From contig NC_022997.1 of NCBI RefSeq assembly GCF_000503895.1, positions 2,128,501 to 2,192,500 of the forward strand: a stretch of DNA of 64,000 bases, read 5' to 3'. The translations under genes and the position numbers were made by a program. This DNA is from Hyphomicrobium nitrativorans NL23. GTDB lineage: Bacteria > Pseudomonadota > Alphaproteobacteria > Rhizobiales > Hyphomicrobiaceae. Shown one piece after another: positions 47,569 to 55,905 of this stretch (positions within the stretch are counted from its first letter, which is position 1; each line of letters begins with the position of its first letter). The notes beneath the pieces were generated by a model that saw nothing but the letters and a program-made list of their open reading frames with translations, searched no databases and was not told the DNA's origin.

Positions 47569-48941
47569 GCTGCGATCTCTCCGGCGACGTCGGCGAGCGT
47601 GAGATCGAGCGCTTTGCCGATAACGCGCTCGGCTTCCTCGAACTCGCTGTCGGCCCAGATCAAGGGCGGCGCGCAGACCATGGTGTCGAACACGGCGCGC
47701 ATGATGAAGCCTTCGCGGAAGAAGTGATCGCGGCAAATGAGGCCGACGCGGCCGGGATTTTCGAAGCGGCGGCGCGTTTTCTTGTCGGCCACAAGTTCCA
47801 TGGCGCCCATCATACCGACCGAGCGCACCTCGCCGACCAGCGGATGGTCCTTGAACTTGCCGAGCATGCGCGCGAGGGCGGGCGCCGCATAGTCGGTGAC
47901 GCGCGGGAGCAGACGCTCGCGCTCCATGATCTCCAGGTTCTTCAGAGCGACGGCACAGGCCACGGGGTGCCCCGAGAACGTGTAGCCGTGGTTGAAGTCG
48001 TCGTCGTGCGCCAACAGGGCTTCGACGATCCGGTCGTCGATCAGGAGCCCGGAGAGGGGCAGGTAGCCGGACGTTACGGCCTTTGCGAAGGTGATGAGGT
48101 TCGGCTTGATGCCGTAGTGGTCGGAGGCGAACCACGTGCCGAGGCGGCCGAAGCCGGTGATGACCTCGTCGGCGAGCAGCAGGATGCCGTACTTGTCGAC
48201 GATGCGCTGGACTTCGGGCCAGTAGGTGTTGGGCGCGATCTTGACGCCGCCTGCACCCTGCACCAGCTCGCCCGCGAAGGCCGCAACGTTTTCGGGGCCC
48301 ACAGCGAGGATCTCGTCCTCGATGGCGCGGGCGGCGCGGATGCCGAACTCGTCCAGGCTCTCGCCATCATTTCCTTCGTCGAACCAGCATGGGTCCATGA
48401 CGTGGCGGAAGCCTTCGTAGACGGGATAACTGTGCTGGTGCACGTGCCCCATGCCGCCCATGGAGCCGGCCGCAATGGTCGAACCATGATAGGCGTTCTT
48501 GCGCGAGATGATGACGCGCCGGCTGGGTTCGCCTTTCAGCGCCCAATAGTGGCGAATGAGGCGGATCGCCGTGTCGTTCGATTCCGATCCCGACGATCCG
48601 TAGAATACCTGATTGATATGCGGCGGCGCGATTTCGGCGAGCTTCTGCGAGAGCGCGACGACGGGCGGGTGCGTCGTCTTGAAGAAGGTGTTGTAGAACG
48701 GGAGTTCGAGGATCTGGTCGCGTGCGGCGTCCGCCAGCTCGCGGCGACCGTAGCCGACGTTGGTGGTCCAAAGGCCCGCCATGCCGTCCAGGATGCGGTG
48801 ACCTTCGCTGTCGTAGATGTAAGGGCCGTCGGCCTTCACGATCACGCGCGCGCCGGCCGCGCGCAGGGACGCGTGGTTGGTGAAGGGGTGAAGATGGTGG
48901 AGTGCGTCGAGGTCGCGCCACTCGGCATTCGGGGTATTCAT
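47565..48941 (-). CDS. spuC: putrescine/polyamine--pyruvate aminotransferase (SpuC-like)
   Basis: PLP-dependent class III aminotransferase of 458 residues. Features: HHLHPFTNHASLRAAGARVI, DGMAGLWTTNVGYGRREL, YGSSGSESNDTAIRLIRHYW, ISRKNAYHGSTIAAGSMGGM, LLADEVITGFGRLGTWF and the PLP Lys in LITFAKAVTSGYLPLSG. These match the SpuC/YhxA-type group that uses putrescine, cadaverine or gamma-glutamylputrescine-like amines with pyruvate as acceptor. It leads the coupled trio with puuD and puuA. It may supply the deamination step for which no PuuB-type oxidase is present. Substrate identity is inferred from context. Confidence 0.87.
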   Translation of the reverse strand: MNTPNAEWRDLDALHHLHPFTNHASLRAAGARVIVKADGPYIYDSEGHRILDGMAGLWTTNVGYGRRELADAARDQILELPFYNTFFKTTHPPVVALSQKLAEIAPPHINQVFYGSSGSESNDTAIRLIRHYWALKGEPSRRVIISRKNAYHGSTIAAGSMGGMGHVHQHSYPVYEGFRHVMDPCWFDEGNDGESLDEFGIRAARAIEDEILAVGPENVAAFAGELVQGAGGVKIAPNTYWPEVQRIVDKYGILLLADEVITGFGRLGTWFASDHYGIKPNLITFAKAVTSGYLPLSGLLIDDRIVEALLAHDDDFNHGYTFSGHPVACAVALKNLEIMERERLLPRVTDYAAPALARMLGKFKDHPLVGEVRSVGMMGAMELVADKKTRRRFENPGRVGLICRDHFFREGFIMRAVFDTMVCAPPLIWADSEFEEAERVIGKALDLTLADVAGEIAA

Positions 48942-49092
48942 GAAGGTCTCTCCAGCGCGTGGCTTGGCTGTTGTTCTTTTGCGCGTCTCACAGACAGGCG
49001 GGTTTCGCCGTTCCGCACGCACTCCGGCCCGACCGGGCCGTCGATGCCGAAATTCAGGCCGCGGGCGGGGGCGTAAAGCCCACACGGGCGCA

Positions 49093-49113
49093 AAGGCGGA
49101 GCAGCTCCGCCTT
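49093..49113. repeat. perfect 10-bp inverted repeat between the two polyamine catabolic blocks
   Basis: AAGGCGGAGC and GCTCCGCCTT flank a single A. It lies 44 bases after the stop of the first glutamine synthetase-like gene (minus strand) and before spuC. As minus-strand RNA it can form an 8-bp hairpin with a 5-base loop, but no U tract follows; it could modulate expression within the series. Confidence 0.5.
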
Positions 49114-49156
49114 GCGTGTCAGCGTTTGGCGATCGGGATGGATCAACGGTCTTTCC

Positions 49157-50563
49157 TCAAACGCTGAGCAGGAGATGCTCTCGCTCCCAGGGACTGATGA
49201 CGCGCATGAACTCTTCGAACTCGCTGCGCTTGAGCTGAAGGTAGACGTCGCAGAAGCGCTTGTTGAGCACCTCGTGCAGGTCGCCCGAATCCTCGAAGGC
49301 AGTGAGGCTTTCGAGCAATCCGCGCGGAAGCTGATGATCGTTGCGATAGGCGTTGCCGATCACCGGCTCGCGCGGTTTGAGCGCGTTTTTCATGCCGACG
49401 TAGCCGCAGGCGAGGCTGGCGGCCAATGCAACGTAAGGGTTCGAATCCGCGCCGGCGAGGCGGTTCTCGACGCGGCGCGCGGCGGGCGGCGAAACGGGTA
49501 CGCGCAGGCCCGCCGAGCGGTTGTCGTGGCCCCATTCGACGTTGATGGGGGCCGCGCCGTTCGGCACGAGGCGTCGATAGGAATTCACATAGGGTGCGAG
49601 CAAGCACAGCACGGACGGCAGGTACGTCTGCTGGCCGGCTAGGAAGTGGAAGAAGAGCTTGCTCGGCATCCCGTTTTCGTCGGTGAAGACGTTGCGGCCG
49701 GTTTTCACGTCCACCACGCTCTGATGGATGTGCATGGCGCTGCCGGGCTCGTTGGCGAGCGGCTTCGCCATGAAGGTGGCGTAGCAGTTGTGCGTGAAGG
49801 CGGCTTCGCGGATCGTGCGCTTGAAGAGGAAGATCTGGTCGGCGAGGTCGACGGGGTCGCCGTGCACGAGATTGATTTCGAGCTGGGCGGCGCCGCCTTC
49901 CTGGATGATGGTGTCGATCTTCAGATACTGGCGCTCGGCGAAGTCGTAGATGTCGTCCACGATCTTGTCGTACTCGTCGACGGCGCCGAGGCTGTAGGAC
50001 TGACGCCCCGCGCCCGGCCGGCCCGAGCGGCCCGTCGGCGGTTCCAGCGGATAGTCCGGGTCCGGGTTCGGCTTCGTCAGATAGAATTCGAGTTCGGGCG
50101 CGACCACCGGCTTCCAGCCTTCGCGGGCGTAAAGCTCGACGATGCGGCGCAGAACGTTGCGGGGGGCGATCTCGACGGGCTCGCCGTTCTGCCACTCAGC
50201 GTCGTGGATCACCTGCGCGGTCGGGCTCGACGCCCAGGGCGCGGGCCGAATGGTTGCGAGGTCCGGCACCATGCGCAGATCGCTTTCGGCGTAGAGGATC
50301 TGCTGCTCGCCGTCCTCGAAGCCGACGTAGTCGCCGGTGATGGTCTGGTGGAAAATCGAGATCGGCAGATGCACGGCGCCGAGCTGCGCGAACTTTTCGG
50401 CCGGCATGGTCTTGCCGCGGGCGACGCCGGCGATGTCGGGCACCGCGCAATCCACTTCCTCGATCCGGTGATAGCGGAGCCAGGAGGCGAGGTCTTCAGG
50501 CGTGGTGCCGACCGTAAAGGTCTCGGGGGCGGTGTCGGCGATCGCTCCGGTATCCGGTGACAT
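49157..50563 (-). CDS. puuA: glutamine synthetase-family gamma-glutamylpolyamine synthetase (PuuA/SpuI-like), first copy
   Basis: A 468-residue GS-fold ligase predicted to glutamylate a polyamine. Motifs: YHRIEEVDCAVPDIAGVARGK, PVVAPELEFYLTKPNPDPDYP, IIQEGGAAQLEINLVHGDP, FMAKPLANEPGSAMHIHQSV, and WGHDNRSAGLRVPVS with ENRLAGADSNPYVAL. It differs strongly from the copy at 45464-46816, so the two are not recent duplicates and may prefer different amines. ATG at 50563 begins MSPDTGAIADTAPETFTVG. An operator-like palindrome lies about 90 bases upstream, between this gene and gntR. It heads the eight-gene minus-strand series. Confidence 0.88.
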   Translation of the reverse strand: MSPDTGAIADTAPETFTVGTTPEDLASWLRYHRIEEVDCAVPDIAGVARGKTMPAEKFAQLGAVHLPISIFHQTITGDYVGFEDGEQQILYAESDLRMVPDLATIRPAPWASSPTAQVIHDAEWQNGEPVEIAPRNVLRRIVELYAREGWKPVVAPELEFYLTKPNPDPDYPLEPPTGRSGRPGAGRQSYSLGAVDEYDKIVDDIYDFAERQYLKIDTIIQEGGAAQLEINLVHGDPVDLADQIFLFKRTIREAAFTHNCYATFMAKPLANEPGSAMHIHQSVVDVKTGRNVFTDENGMPSKLFFHFLAGQQTYLPSVLCLLAPYVNSYRRLVPNGAAPINVEWGHDNRSAGLRVPVSPPAARRVENRLAGADSNPYVALAASLACGYVGMKNALKPREPVIGNAYRNDHQLPRGLLESLTAFEDSGDLHEVLNKRFCDVYLQLKRSEFEEFMRVISPWEREHLLLSV

Positions 50564-50654
50564 GAGGGTCCCTTGCTGTTGCGGTGCGCGGGTGGCGGCG
50601 TGCGACCTACAACGACGGCGCCGCCGGGGGCAGCTCCCGGGGCGTCCGGCGACA

Positions 50655-50667
50655 AATGTGATCACAA
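50655..50667. promoter_or_regulatory. GntR operator candidate, site 1 (upstream of puuA)
   Basis: AATGTGATCACAA contains the perfect palindrome TGTGATCACA. It lies 92-104 bases before the puuA start and is identical over 13 bases to the site before potF. TGT-N4-ACA half-sites fit FCD-type GntR regulators. A further palindrome, GCCACGTGGC (50690-50699), is nearby. Confidence 0.6.
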
Positions 50668-50747
50668 ATTATCGTCGAACTCAAGCGCTGCCACGTGGCC
50701 ACAAACTATATGAAGCGCGCAAAAGCTCAAAAATCCGTGGCTTCGGT

Positions 50748-51488
50748 TTACGCCGGACCGGGCTGCTTCAAAACGGCCTCGCCGATAAAGCCCATGCCCT
50801 GGGAGATGTCGGCGGCGATGGCGGCTTCGAGCGCGGCGCGGTCTCGCCGTTCGATGGCTGCGATGGCGGCCTGATGATGGTCCTCCAGCGTGGATGTGCC
50901 GATCCGGCCGTACGCCATGCGCATGAAGGGGCCGAACTGCAGCCAGATGCTCTCCACCAGCGCCAGCAGCGTTTCGGCGCCGGCCTCAGCGTAAATCGCG
51001 AAATGAAAGCGGAAGTTGCTCTGCATGTAGCCGGGGACATCGCCGTCGGCCATGGCGCGATCGACGGCGCGGTCGTGGCTCGCGATGTGCGCAAGCTCGG
51101 TCTTGCCGATGCGATCCATCGCGCGGGAGGCCAGTTCCGGTTCGAGTGCGAGACGGGCGAAGACGATCTCCTGGAAGCGTTCCTCCGTCATTGGCGGCAC
51201 AAGGACGCGCCGGTTGTCTTGCATTTTGAGCGCGCGCTCAGCGATGAGGCGGCGCACTGCCTCGCGAATGGGCATCGGACTGACGCCCATGCTTTCGGCG
51301 AGACCGCGCAGCGTGATCGCGCTGCCGGGCGGGACGCCTCCGAACAGAATGCGTTCGCGCAAGCCACGGTAAACGCTCTCGTGCGTCGTTACGCTGGGCA
51401 CTTGCGAAGCGTTTGGTGCAGTGCGGGATTGCGCCGTCCGTTTGCGCGGCGGCGAAGGGGGCGGAGCGGATCGTGCTCTCTCTGACAT
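50748..51488 (-). CDS. GntR-family (FCD subgroup) transcriptional regulator
   Basis: A 246-residue DNA-binding regulator. After a Pro/Arg-rich leader of about 35 residues comes the winged helix (ESVYRGLRERILFGGVPPGSAITLRGLAESMGVSPMPIREAVRRL, here VYRGLRERILFGGVPPGS and LAESMGVSPMPIREAVRRL) and a helical FCD ligand domain with EPELASRAM, FHFAIYAEAGAETLLALVE and LEDHHQAAIAAIERRD. FCD domains often bind small carboxylates with a metal ion. Its place between catabolic and transport genes, and matching palindromes on both sides, point to control of polyamine use. ATG at 51488 is preferred to an upstream in-frame start. It may be cotranscribed with the following puuA. Confidence 0.9.
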   Translation of the reverse strand: MSERARSAPPPSPPRKRTAQSRTAPNASQVPSVTTHESVYRGLRERILFGGVPPGSAITLRGLAESMGVSPMPIREAVRRLIAERALKMQDNRRVLVPPMTEERFQEIVFARLALEPELASRAMDRIGKTELAHIASHDRAVDRAMADGDVPGYMQSNFRFHFAIYAEAGAETLLALVESIWLQFGPFMRMAYGRIGTSTLEDHHQAAIAAIERRDRAALEAAIAADISQGMGFIGEAVLKQPGPA

Positions 51489-51613
51489 GGCGTCGTGCCC
51501 GTGCTTCGCGGTGTCGACCGTCAACGTGTGCCTCAAATTTCAGCACAGCGTAGGCGGATCGATGTGCCGGCACGATATGTGTTCCGGTATCTAAACGCTT
51601 GTAGCGCGCGCTC

Positions 51614-51626
51614 AATGTGATCACAA
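51614..51626. promoter_or_regulatory. GntR operator candidate, site 2 (upstream of potF)
   Basis: AATGTGATCACAA, identical to the site at 50655-50667, lies 77-89 bases before the potF start and about 126 bases before gntR. A second palindrome, GTGCCGGCAC (51564-51573), is close by. Confidence 0.6.
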
Positions 51627-51702
51627 TGGTCTCGTCGGGCCGGAAACGGGAGAGACCCGTTGGCCGAGCGTCCGGCGCAGGGAATCTCCGGGAGTTGGTC
51701 GC

Positions 51703-52812
51703 ATGATTGATTTGAGACGTACCCGCACGATTGCGGCGCTTTCGCTGGCCTTGATGGCGTTCGGCGCCACGGCTCCGGCGGTGGCCCAGGGCGGGCAGGT
51801 GAGAGTTTACAACTGGTCCGACTACATCGATCCCGACATCATCAAAGACTTCGAAACGAAGACCGGCATCAAGGTCACCTACGACGTGTTCGACAGCAAC
51901 GAGCTGTTGGAAACCAAGCTCCTTGCGGGCGGCAGCGGCTACGACGTCGTCGTGCCGACGGGATCGTTCCTTTCGCGGCAGGTGAAGGCCGGCGTCTTCC
52001 AGCCGCTCGACAAGTCCAAGCTGCCTAACTTGAAAAACATGTGGCCTCTCATCCAAGAGCGCACCGCGCGCTACGATCCGGACAACGCGTTTTCGATCAA
52101 CTACATGTGGGGCACGACGGGCATCGGCTACAACGAGGCGATGGTGAAGGAGCGGATGGCGGATGCGCCGGTCGATTCCTGGAAGCTCGTTTTCGACCCC
52201 GAGATCGCAAAGAAATTCGAGAGCTGCGGCATCTACTTCCTCGATGCAGCCGACGACATCATTCCCGCCGCGCTTCACTATCTCGGTCTCGATCCCAACA
52301 GCAATGACGCAGCCGACATCGAAAAGGCCGCCGCTCACCTCGAAAAAATCCGGCCCTTCATCCGGAAGTTTCATTCCTCGGAGTTCATCAATGCGCTGGC
52401 GAACGGCGACATCTGTATCGCGGTCGGCTATTCCGGCGACATCCTGCAGGCGCGGGATCGTGCGGACGAAGCGGACAATGGCGTGACCGTGATCTACTCG
52501 CTGCCGAAGGAAGGCGCGCAGATGTGGTTCGATCAGATGGCCATTCCGGCCGATGCCTCGAATGTCGAGGAAGCGCACGCGTTCCTCAACTTCATGATGG
52601 AGCCTGAAGTGATCGCGAAGGCCTCCAACTATGCAAATTATGCGAGTGGAAACCTCGCATCGCTCGAATTCGTCGATGAAGGGATCAAGGGCGATGGCGC
52701 GATCTACCCGGACGAGGAGACGCTCGGGAAGCTCTATGTGAAAGATTCCTATACCGGGGCGACGCAACGGGCCGTCACCCGGGCGTGGACCCGGATCGTG
52801 ACAGGACGATAG
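51703..52812 (+). CDS. potF: polyamine ABC transporter periplasmic binding protein
   Basis: Captures putrescine or spermidine in the periplasm. The 369-residue precursor has a signal peptide (IAALSLALMAFGATAPAVAQ, cleavage near residue 29). The mature start VRVYNWSDYIDPDIIKDFE and later IAVGYSGDILQARDRA and PAFE-like YSLPKEGAQMWFDQMAIP are typical PotF/PotD sequence; the Trp and Asp residues of NWSDYI contact the amine in known structures. GGGAG lies 9 bases before the ATG. It heads potFGHI and is preceded by the operator candidate at 51614. Confidence 0.94.
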   Translation: MIDLRRTRTIAALSLALMAFGATAPAVAQGGQVRVYNWSDYIDPDIIKDFETKTGIKVTYDVFDSNELLETKLLAGGSGYDVVVPTGSFLSRQVKAGVFQPLDKSKLPNLKNMWPLIQERTARYDPDNAFSINYMWGTTGIGYNEAMVKERMADAPVDSWKLVFDPEIAKKFESCGIYFLDAADDIIPAALHYLGLDPNSNDAADIEKAAAHLEKIRPFIRKFHSSEFINALANGDICIAVGYSGDILQARDRADEADNGVTVIYSLPKEGAQMWFDQMAIPADASNVEEAHAFLNFMMEPEVIAKASNYANYASGNLASLEFVDEGIKGDGAIYPDEETLGKLYVKDSYTGATQRAVTRAWTRIVTGR

Positions 52813-52820
52813 AAGCCTCA

Positions 52821-52852
52821 AACGCGCCCGCAGATTTTCGGGCGCGTTTTTT
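52821..52852 (+). terminator. rho-independent terminator between potF and potG
   Basis: AACGCGCCCG and CGGGCGCGTT form a perfect 10-bp stem around an 8-base loop, followed by TTTT. Placed inside the operon it would let the binding protein be made in excess of the membrane parts. Confidence 0.85.
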
Positions 52853-52923
52853 CTTCCCCTTTTTATGCCCTGGGCGAGACGGTGCCGGCGGTCGTTGCCG
52901 GCCAGAACCGAGGATGTTGGACC

Positions 52924-54126
52924 ATGAGTGATCCTCTCACGGCGGCCGCGCCGATTGCCGCTTCTTCGGAGCCGCAGGCGCGCCGCGCGCGTACGCCGGC
53001 CCCGCAATCCGGTTTTGCGCCGTGGAAGGATCCGGCCAAGGCGCCGATCGTACGCTTCGAAAACGTGGTCAAGCGGTTCGGCGATTTCGTCGCCGTCAAG
53101 GACTGCACGCTCGACATTTACGAGCGCGAATTTTTCTCTCTGCTCGGGCCCTCGGGATGCGGGAAGACGACGCTTCTTCGGATGCTCGCTGGCTTCGAAA
53201 AGCCGACCAGCGGGCGCATCCTCGTGGCCGGGGAGGACATTACGGATCTTCAGCCCTACGAGCGGCCGGTCAACATGATGTTCCAGTCCTACGCGCTTTT
53301 CCCGCACATGACGGTGGAGCAGAATATCGGCTTCGGCCTCAAGCAGGAAGGAATGCCCAAGGATCAGATCGCCACGCGCGTTGAGGAGGCGATGACGATG
53401 CTGGAGCTCAACCGTTTCGGGAAGCGCAAGCCGCATCAGCTTTCCGGCGGTCAGCAGCAGCGGGTGGCGCTTGCGCGGGCCATCGCGAAAAAGCCACGCA
53501 TCGTGCTGCTCGACGAGCCTCTCGGAGCGCTCGACAAGCGGCTGAGGCAACAGGCCCAGTTCGAGCTCATGTACATTCAGGAGACGACGGGGACGACGTT
53601 CATCATCGTGACCCACGATCAGGAAGAGGCGATGACGGTGTCGAGCCGCATCGCCGTCATGGATCACGGCGAGTTCGTCCAGGTGGCGACGCCGGGTGAC
53701 ATCTATGAAGCGCCGAATTCGCGCTACGTGGCGAATTTCATCGGGGACGTGAACCTGTTCGAAGGCAAGGTGGGCGCGGTGTCTGGCGGGTTCGTCGACC
53801 TCGATTGGGCCGGCGGGCGCGCCCGGTTCAAGGCCGTGGCGCCGGAGGGCGTGAGCGTGGGGCAGGACGTATGGCTGTCGCTGAGGCCGGAAAAGATCCG
53901 CATCGCGCTCGACAAGCCGGGCGACGGCAACAATGCGGTCGAGGGCAAGGTCGTCGATATCGGCTATCTCGGCTCGATCTCTCAGTATCACGTGGAGCTT
54001 GCCAACGGCGAGATGGTGAAGGCGTTGCGCGCCAACTCGGCGAGCACCGTGGAGCGGCCTATCAGTTGGGAGGATCGGGTCTGGCTCGAATGGCCGGCGG
54101 ACGCCGGCGTCGTGCTCACGCGATAG
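52924..54126 (+). CDS. potG: polyamine ABC transporter ATP-binding protein
   Basis: Drives polyamine import on the cytoplasmic face. The 400-residue ATPase has a Pro/Ala-rich leader of about 35 residues, Walker A GPSGCGKTTLLRM, Q-loop MMFQSYALFPHM, signature LSGGQQQRVALARA, Walker B RIVLLDEPLGALD and the His switch IIVTHDQEEAMTVSSR. A C-terminal TOBE domain (residues about 300-400) carries VEGKVVDIGYLGSISQYHVEL. ATG at 52924 was chosen over an upstream frame start because a ribosome site GAGGATG-like stretch precedes it. Ten bases separate it from potH. Confidence 0.95.
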   Translation: MSDPLTAAAPIAASSEPQARRARTPAPQSGFAPWKDPAKAPIVRFENVVKRFGDFVAVKDCTLDIYEREFFSLLGPSGCGKTTLLRMLAGFEKPTSGRILVAGEDITDLQPYERPVNMMFQSYALFPHMTVEQNIGFGLKQEGMPKDQIATRVEEAMTMLELNRFGKRKPHQLSGGQQQRVALARAIAKKPRIVLLDEPLGALDKRLRQQAQFELMYIQETTGTTFIIVTHDQEEAMTVSSRIAVMDHGEFVQVATPGDIYEAPNSRYVANFIGDVNLFEGKVGAVSGGFVDLDWAGGRARFKAVAPEGVSVGQDVWLSLRPEKIRIALDKPGDGNNAVEGKVVDIGYLGSISQYHVELANGEMVKALRANSASTVERPISWEDRVWLEWPADAGVVLTR

Positions 54127-54135
54127 GAGGGCGAC

Positions 54136-55032
54136 ATGCGCCGGTGGCTTCTGATTTCCGTTCCCTATCTCTGGCTTTTCGTTTTCTTCCTCGTCCCGTT
54201 CTTTATCGTCTTCAAGATCTCGTTGTCGGACACCGAGATCGCGATCCCGCCTTACACGCCGCTGCTCGATCTCTCCGAGGGATGGGCCGGCATCAAAGAT
54301 TTCTTCAGCCAGCTCGATTTCGAGAACTATCGGATCATCTTCAGCGATGCGCTCTATGTGAACGCGTACGGCTCGTCACTGAGGATCGCGTTCATCTCGA
54401 CGCTGATCACGCTCGCGGTCGGGTTTCCGATCGCGTATGGCATGGCGCGTGCGCCGAAGGCGTGGCAGCCGATGCTTCTGATGCTTGTGATCCTGCCGTT
54501 CTGGACGTCGTTTCTGATCCGAGTCTATGCGTGGATCGGCATCCTCAAGCAGGAAGGGCTGCTCAATCATTTCCTCATGAGTTTCGGGCTGATCAGCGTG
54601 CCGCTCAACATTTTGCATACGGAGACGGCGGTTCATATCGGTATCGTCTATTCGTATCTGCCGTTCATGATCCTCCCGCTCTATGCGAGCCTCGAAAAGA
54701 TCAATCCGGCGCTTCTCGAAGCGGCCGCGGATCTCGGCTCGCCGCCCTGGAAATCGTTCTGGCAGGTGACGTTCCCGCTCTCGATGCCGGGCGTCCTGGC
54801 CGGCTCGTTCCTCGTCTTCATTCCCGCTGTCGGCGAGTTCGTGATCCCGGATCTGCTGGGCGGGTCCGATACGCTGATGATCGGCAAGACGCTGTGGATC
54901 GAGTTCTTCTCGAACCGTGACTGGCCGGTGGCGTCGGCCGTGGCGGTCGTGCTGCTGCTGGTGCTGGTCGTGCCCATTGTGCTGTTCCAGCGCAATCAGG
55001 AGCAACTCAGGGAAAGGGAGGCCGGGCGATGA
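54136..55032 (+). CDS. potH: polyamine ABC transporter permease PotH
   Basis: Inner-membrane permease subunit of 298 residues with six predicted spans, starting YLWLFVFFLVPFFIVFKISL. The ATPase-coupling EAA loop is EAAADLGSPPWKSFWQVTFPLSMPG (core EAAADLGSPPW). The stretch EFVIPDLLGGSDTLMIGKTLW is typical of PotH/PotB. It overlaps potI by four bases (ATGA at 55029-55032), so the two permeases are made in step. Confidence 0.95.
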   Translation: MRRWLLISVPYLWLFVFFLVPFFIVFKISLSDTEIAIPPYTPLLDLSEGWAGIKDFFSQLDFENYRIIFSDALYVNAYGSSLRIAFISTLITLAVGFPIAYGMARAPKAWQPMLLMLVILPFWTSFLIRVYAWIGILKQEGLLNHFLMSFGLISVPLNILHTETAVHIGIVYSYLPFMILPLYASLEKINPALLEAAADLGSPPWKSFWQVTFPLSMPGVLAGSFLVFIPAVGEFVIPDLLGGSDTLMIGKTLWIEFFSNRDWPVASAVAVVLLLVLVVPIVLFQRNQEQLREREAGR

Positions 55033-55850
55033 GACGCTTTAGCTGGTTCAACGCCACGTCGATCGCGCTCGGCTTCGCGTTTCTCTACATCCCCATTCTG
55101 CTGCTCGTGATCTACAGCTTCAACGAGTCGCGCCTCGTGACGGTTTGGGGCGGCTGGTCGACGAAGTGGTACGCCAGCATGTTGCAGAACGAGCAACTGC
55201 TGACGGCCGCGTGGGTGACGTTGCGCGTTGCGTTCGTCTCATCGACGCTGGCCGTCATTCTGGGCACGCTGGCGGCTGTCGTTCTGGTTCGTGCGGGGCG
55301 GTTTCCCGGGCGCACGCTGTTCTCGGGGCTCATTTTTGCGCCGCTGGTGATGCCCGAGGTGATCACCGGCCTTTCGTTGCTGCTCCTGTTCGTGGCTGTA
55401 GGGTTCGCGCGCGGGTTCTGGACGGTCGTGATTGCGCACGCCACGTTCTCGATGTGCTTTGCCGCCGTCGTCGTGCAGGCGCGCCTCTACGATTTCGACA
55501 AGTCGGTCGAGGAGGCGGCCATGGACCTCGGCGCGACGCCGGTGCGCACCTTCATGCAGGTGACACTGCCGATCATCGCGCCTTCGGTGATCTCGGCGTG
55601 GCTCCTGGCGTTCACGCTGTCGCTCGACGACCTCGTGATTGCAAGCTTCACCACAGGGCCCGGCGCGACGACGCTTCCGATGCGGATCTACAGTCAGGTG
55701 CGATTGGGTGTGACGCCGGAGATCAACGCGATTTCGACAGTGATGATCGGGTTCGTGACGATCGGCGTGCTTATTGCGTCTTATGCCACGAAGCGATCGA
55801 GCGCGCGCCGCGAGCGCGATTTGAGGACTGCCGAGGCGGGTGGAACGTAG
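55029..55850 (+). CDS. potI: polyamine ABC transporter permease PotI
   Basis: Second permease subunit, 273 residues, six spans, beginning LGFAFLYIPILLLVIYSFNESRL. The EAA loop reads EEAAMDLGATPVRTFMQVTLP, and FTLSLDDLVIASFTTGPGATTLPM is the PotI/PotC signature. It completes potFGHI and ends 55 bases from the convergent nitrilase gene. Confidence 0.95.
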   Translation: MRRFSWFNATSIALGFAFLYIPILLLVIYSFNESRLVTVWGGWSTKWYASMLQNEQLLTAAWVTLRVAFVSSTLAVILGTLAAVVLVRAGRFPGRTLFSGLIFAPLVMPEVITGLSLLLLFVAVGFARGFWTVVIAHATFSMCFAAVVVQARLYDFDKSVEEAAMDLGATPVRTFMQVTLPIIAPSVISAWLLAFTLSLDDLVIASFTTGPGATTLPMRIYSQVRLGVTPEINAISTVMIGFVTIGVLIASYATKRSSARRERDLRTAEAGGT

Positions 55851-55905
55851 CGCGGGCGCGCGCTCTTCGCGCGAGCGGGTGACGGGGCACGCGCTCCTCT
55901 TTGGA

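Noticed and set aside
50655-51626. TGTGATCACA sites as CRP/FNR sites
   Set aside because: CRP needs TGTGA-N6-TCACA; here the half-sites abut directly, which fits a GntR-type operator better, and the GntR gene lies between them.
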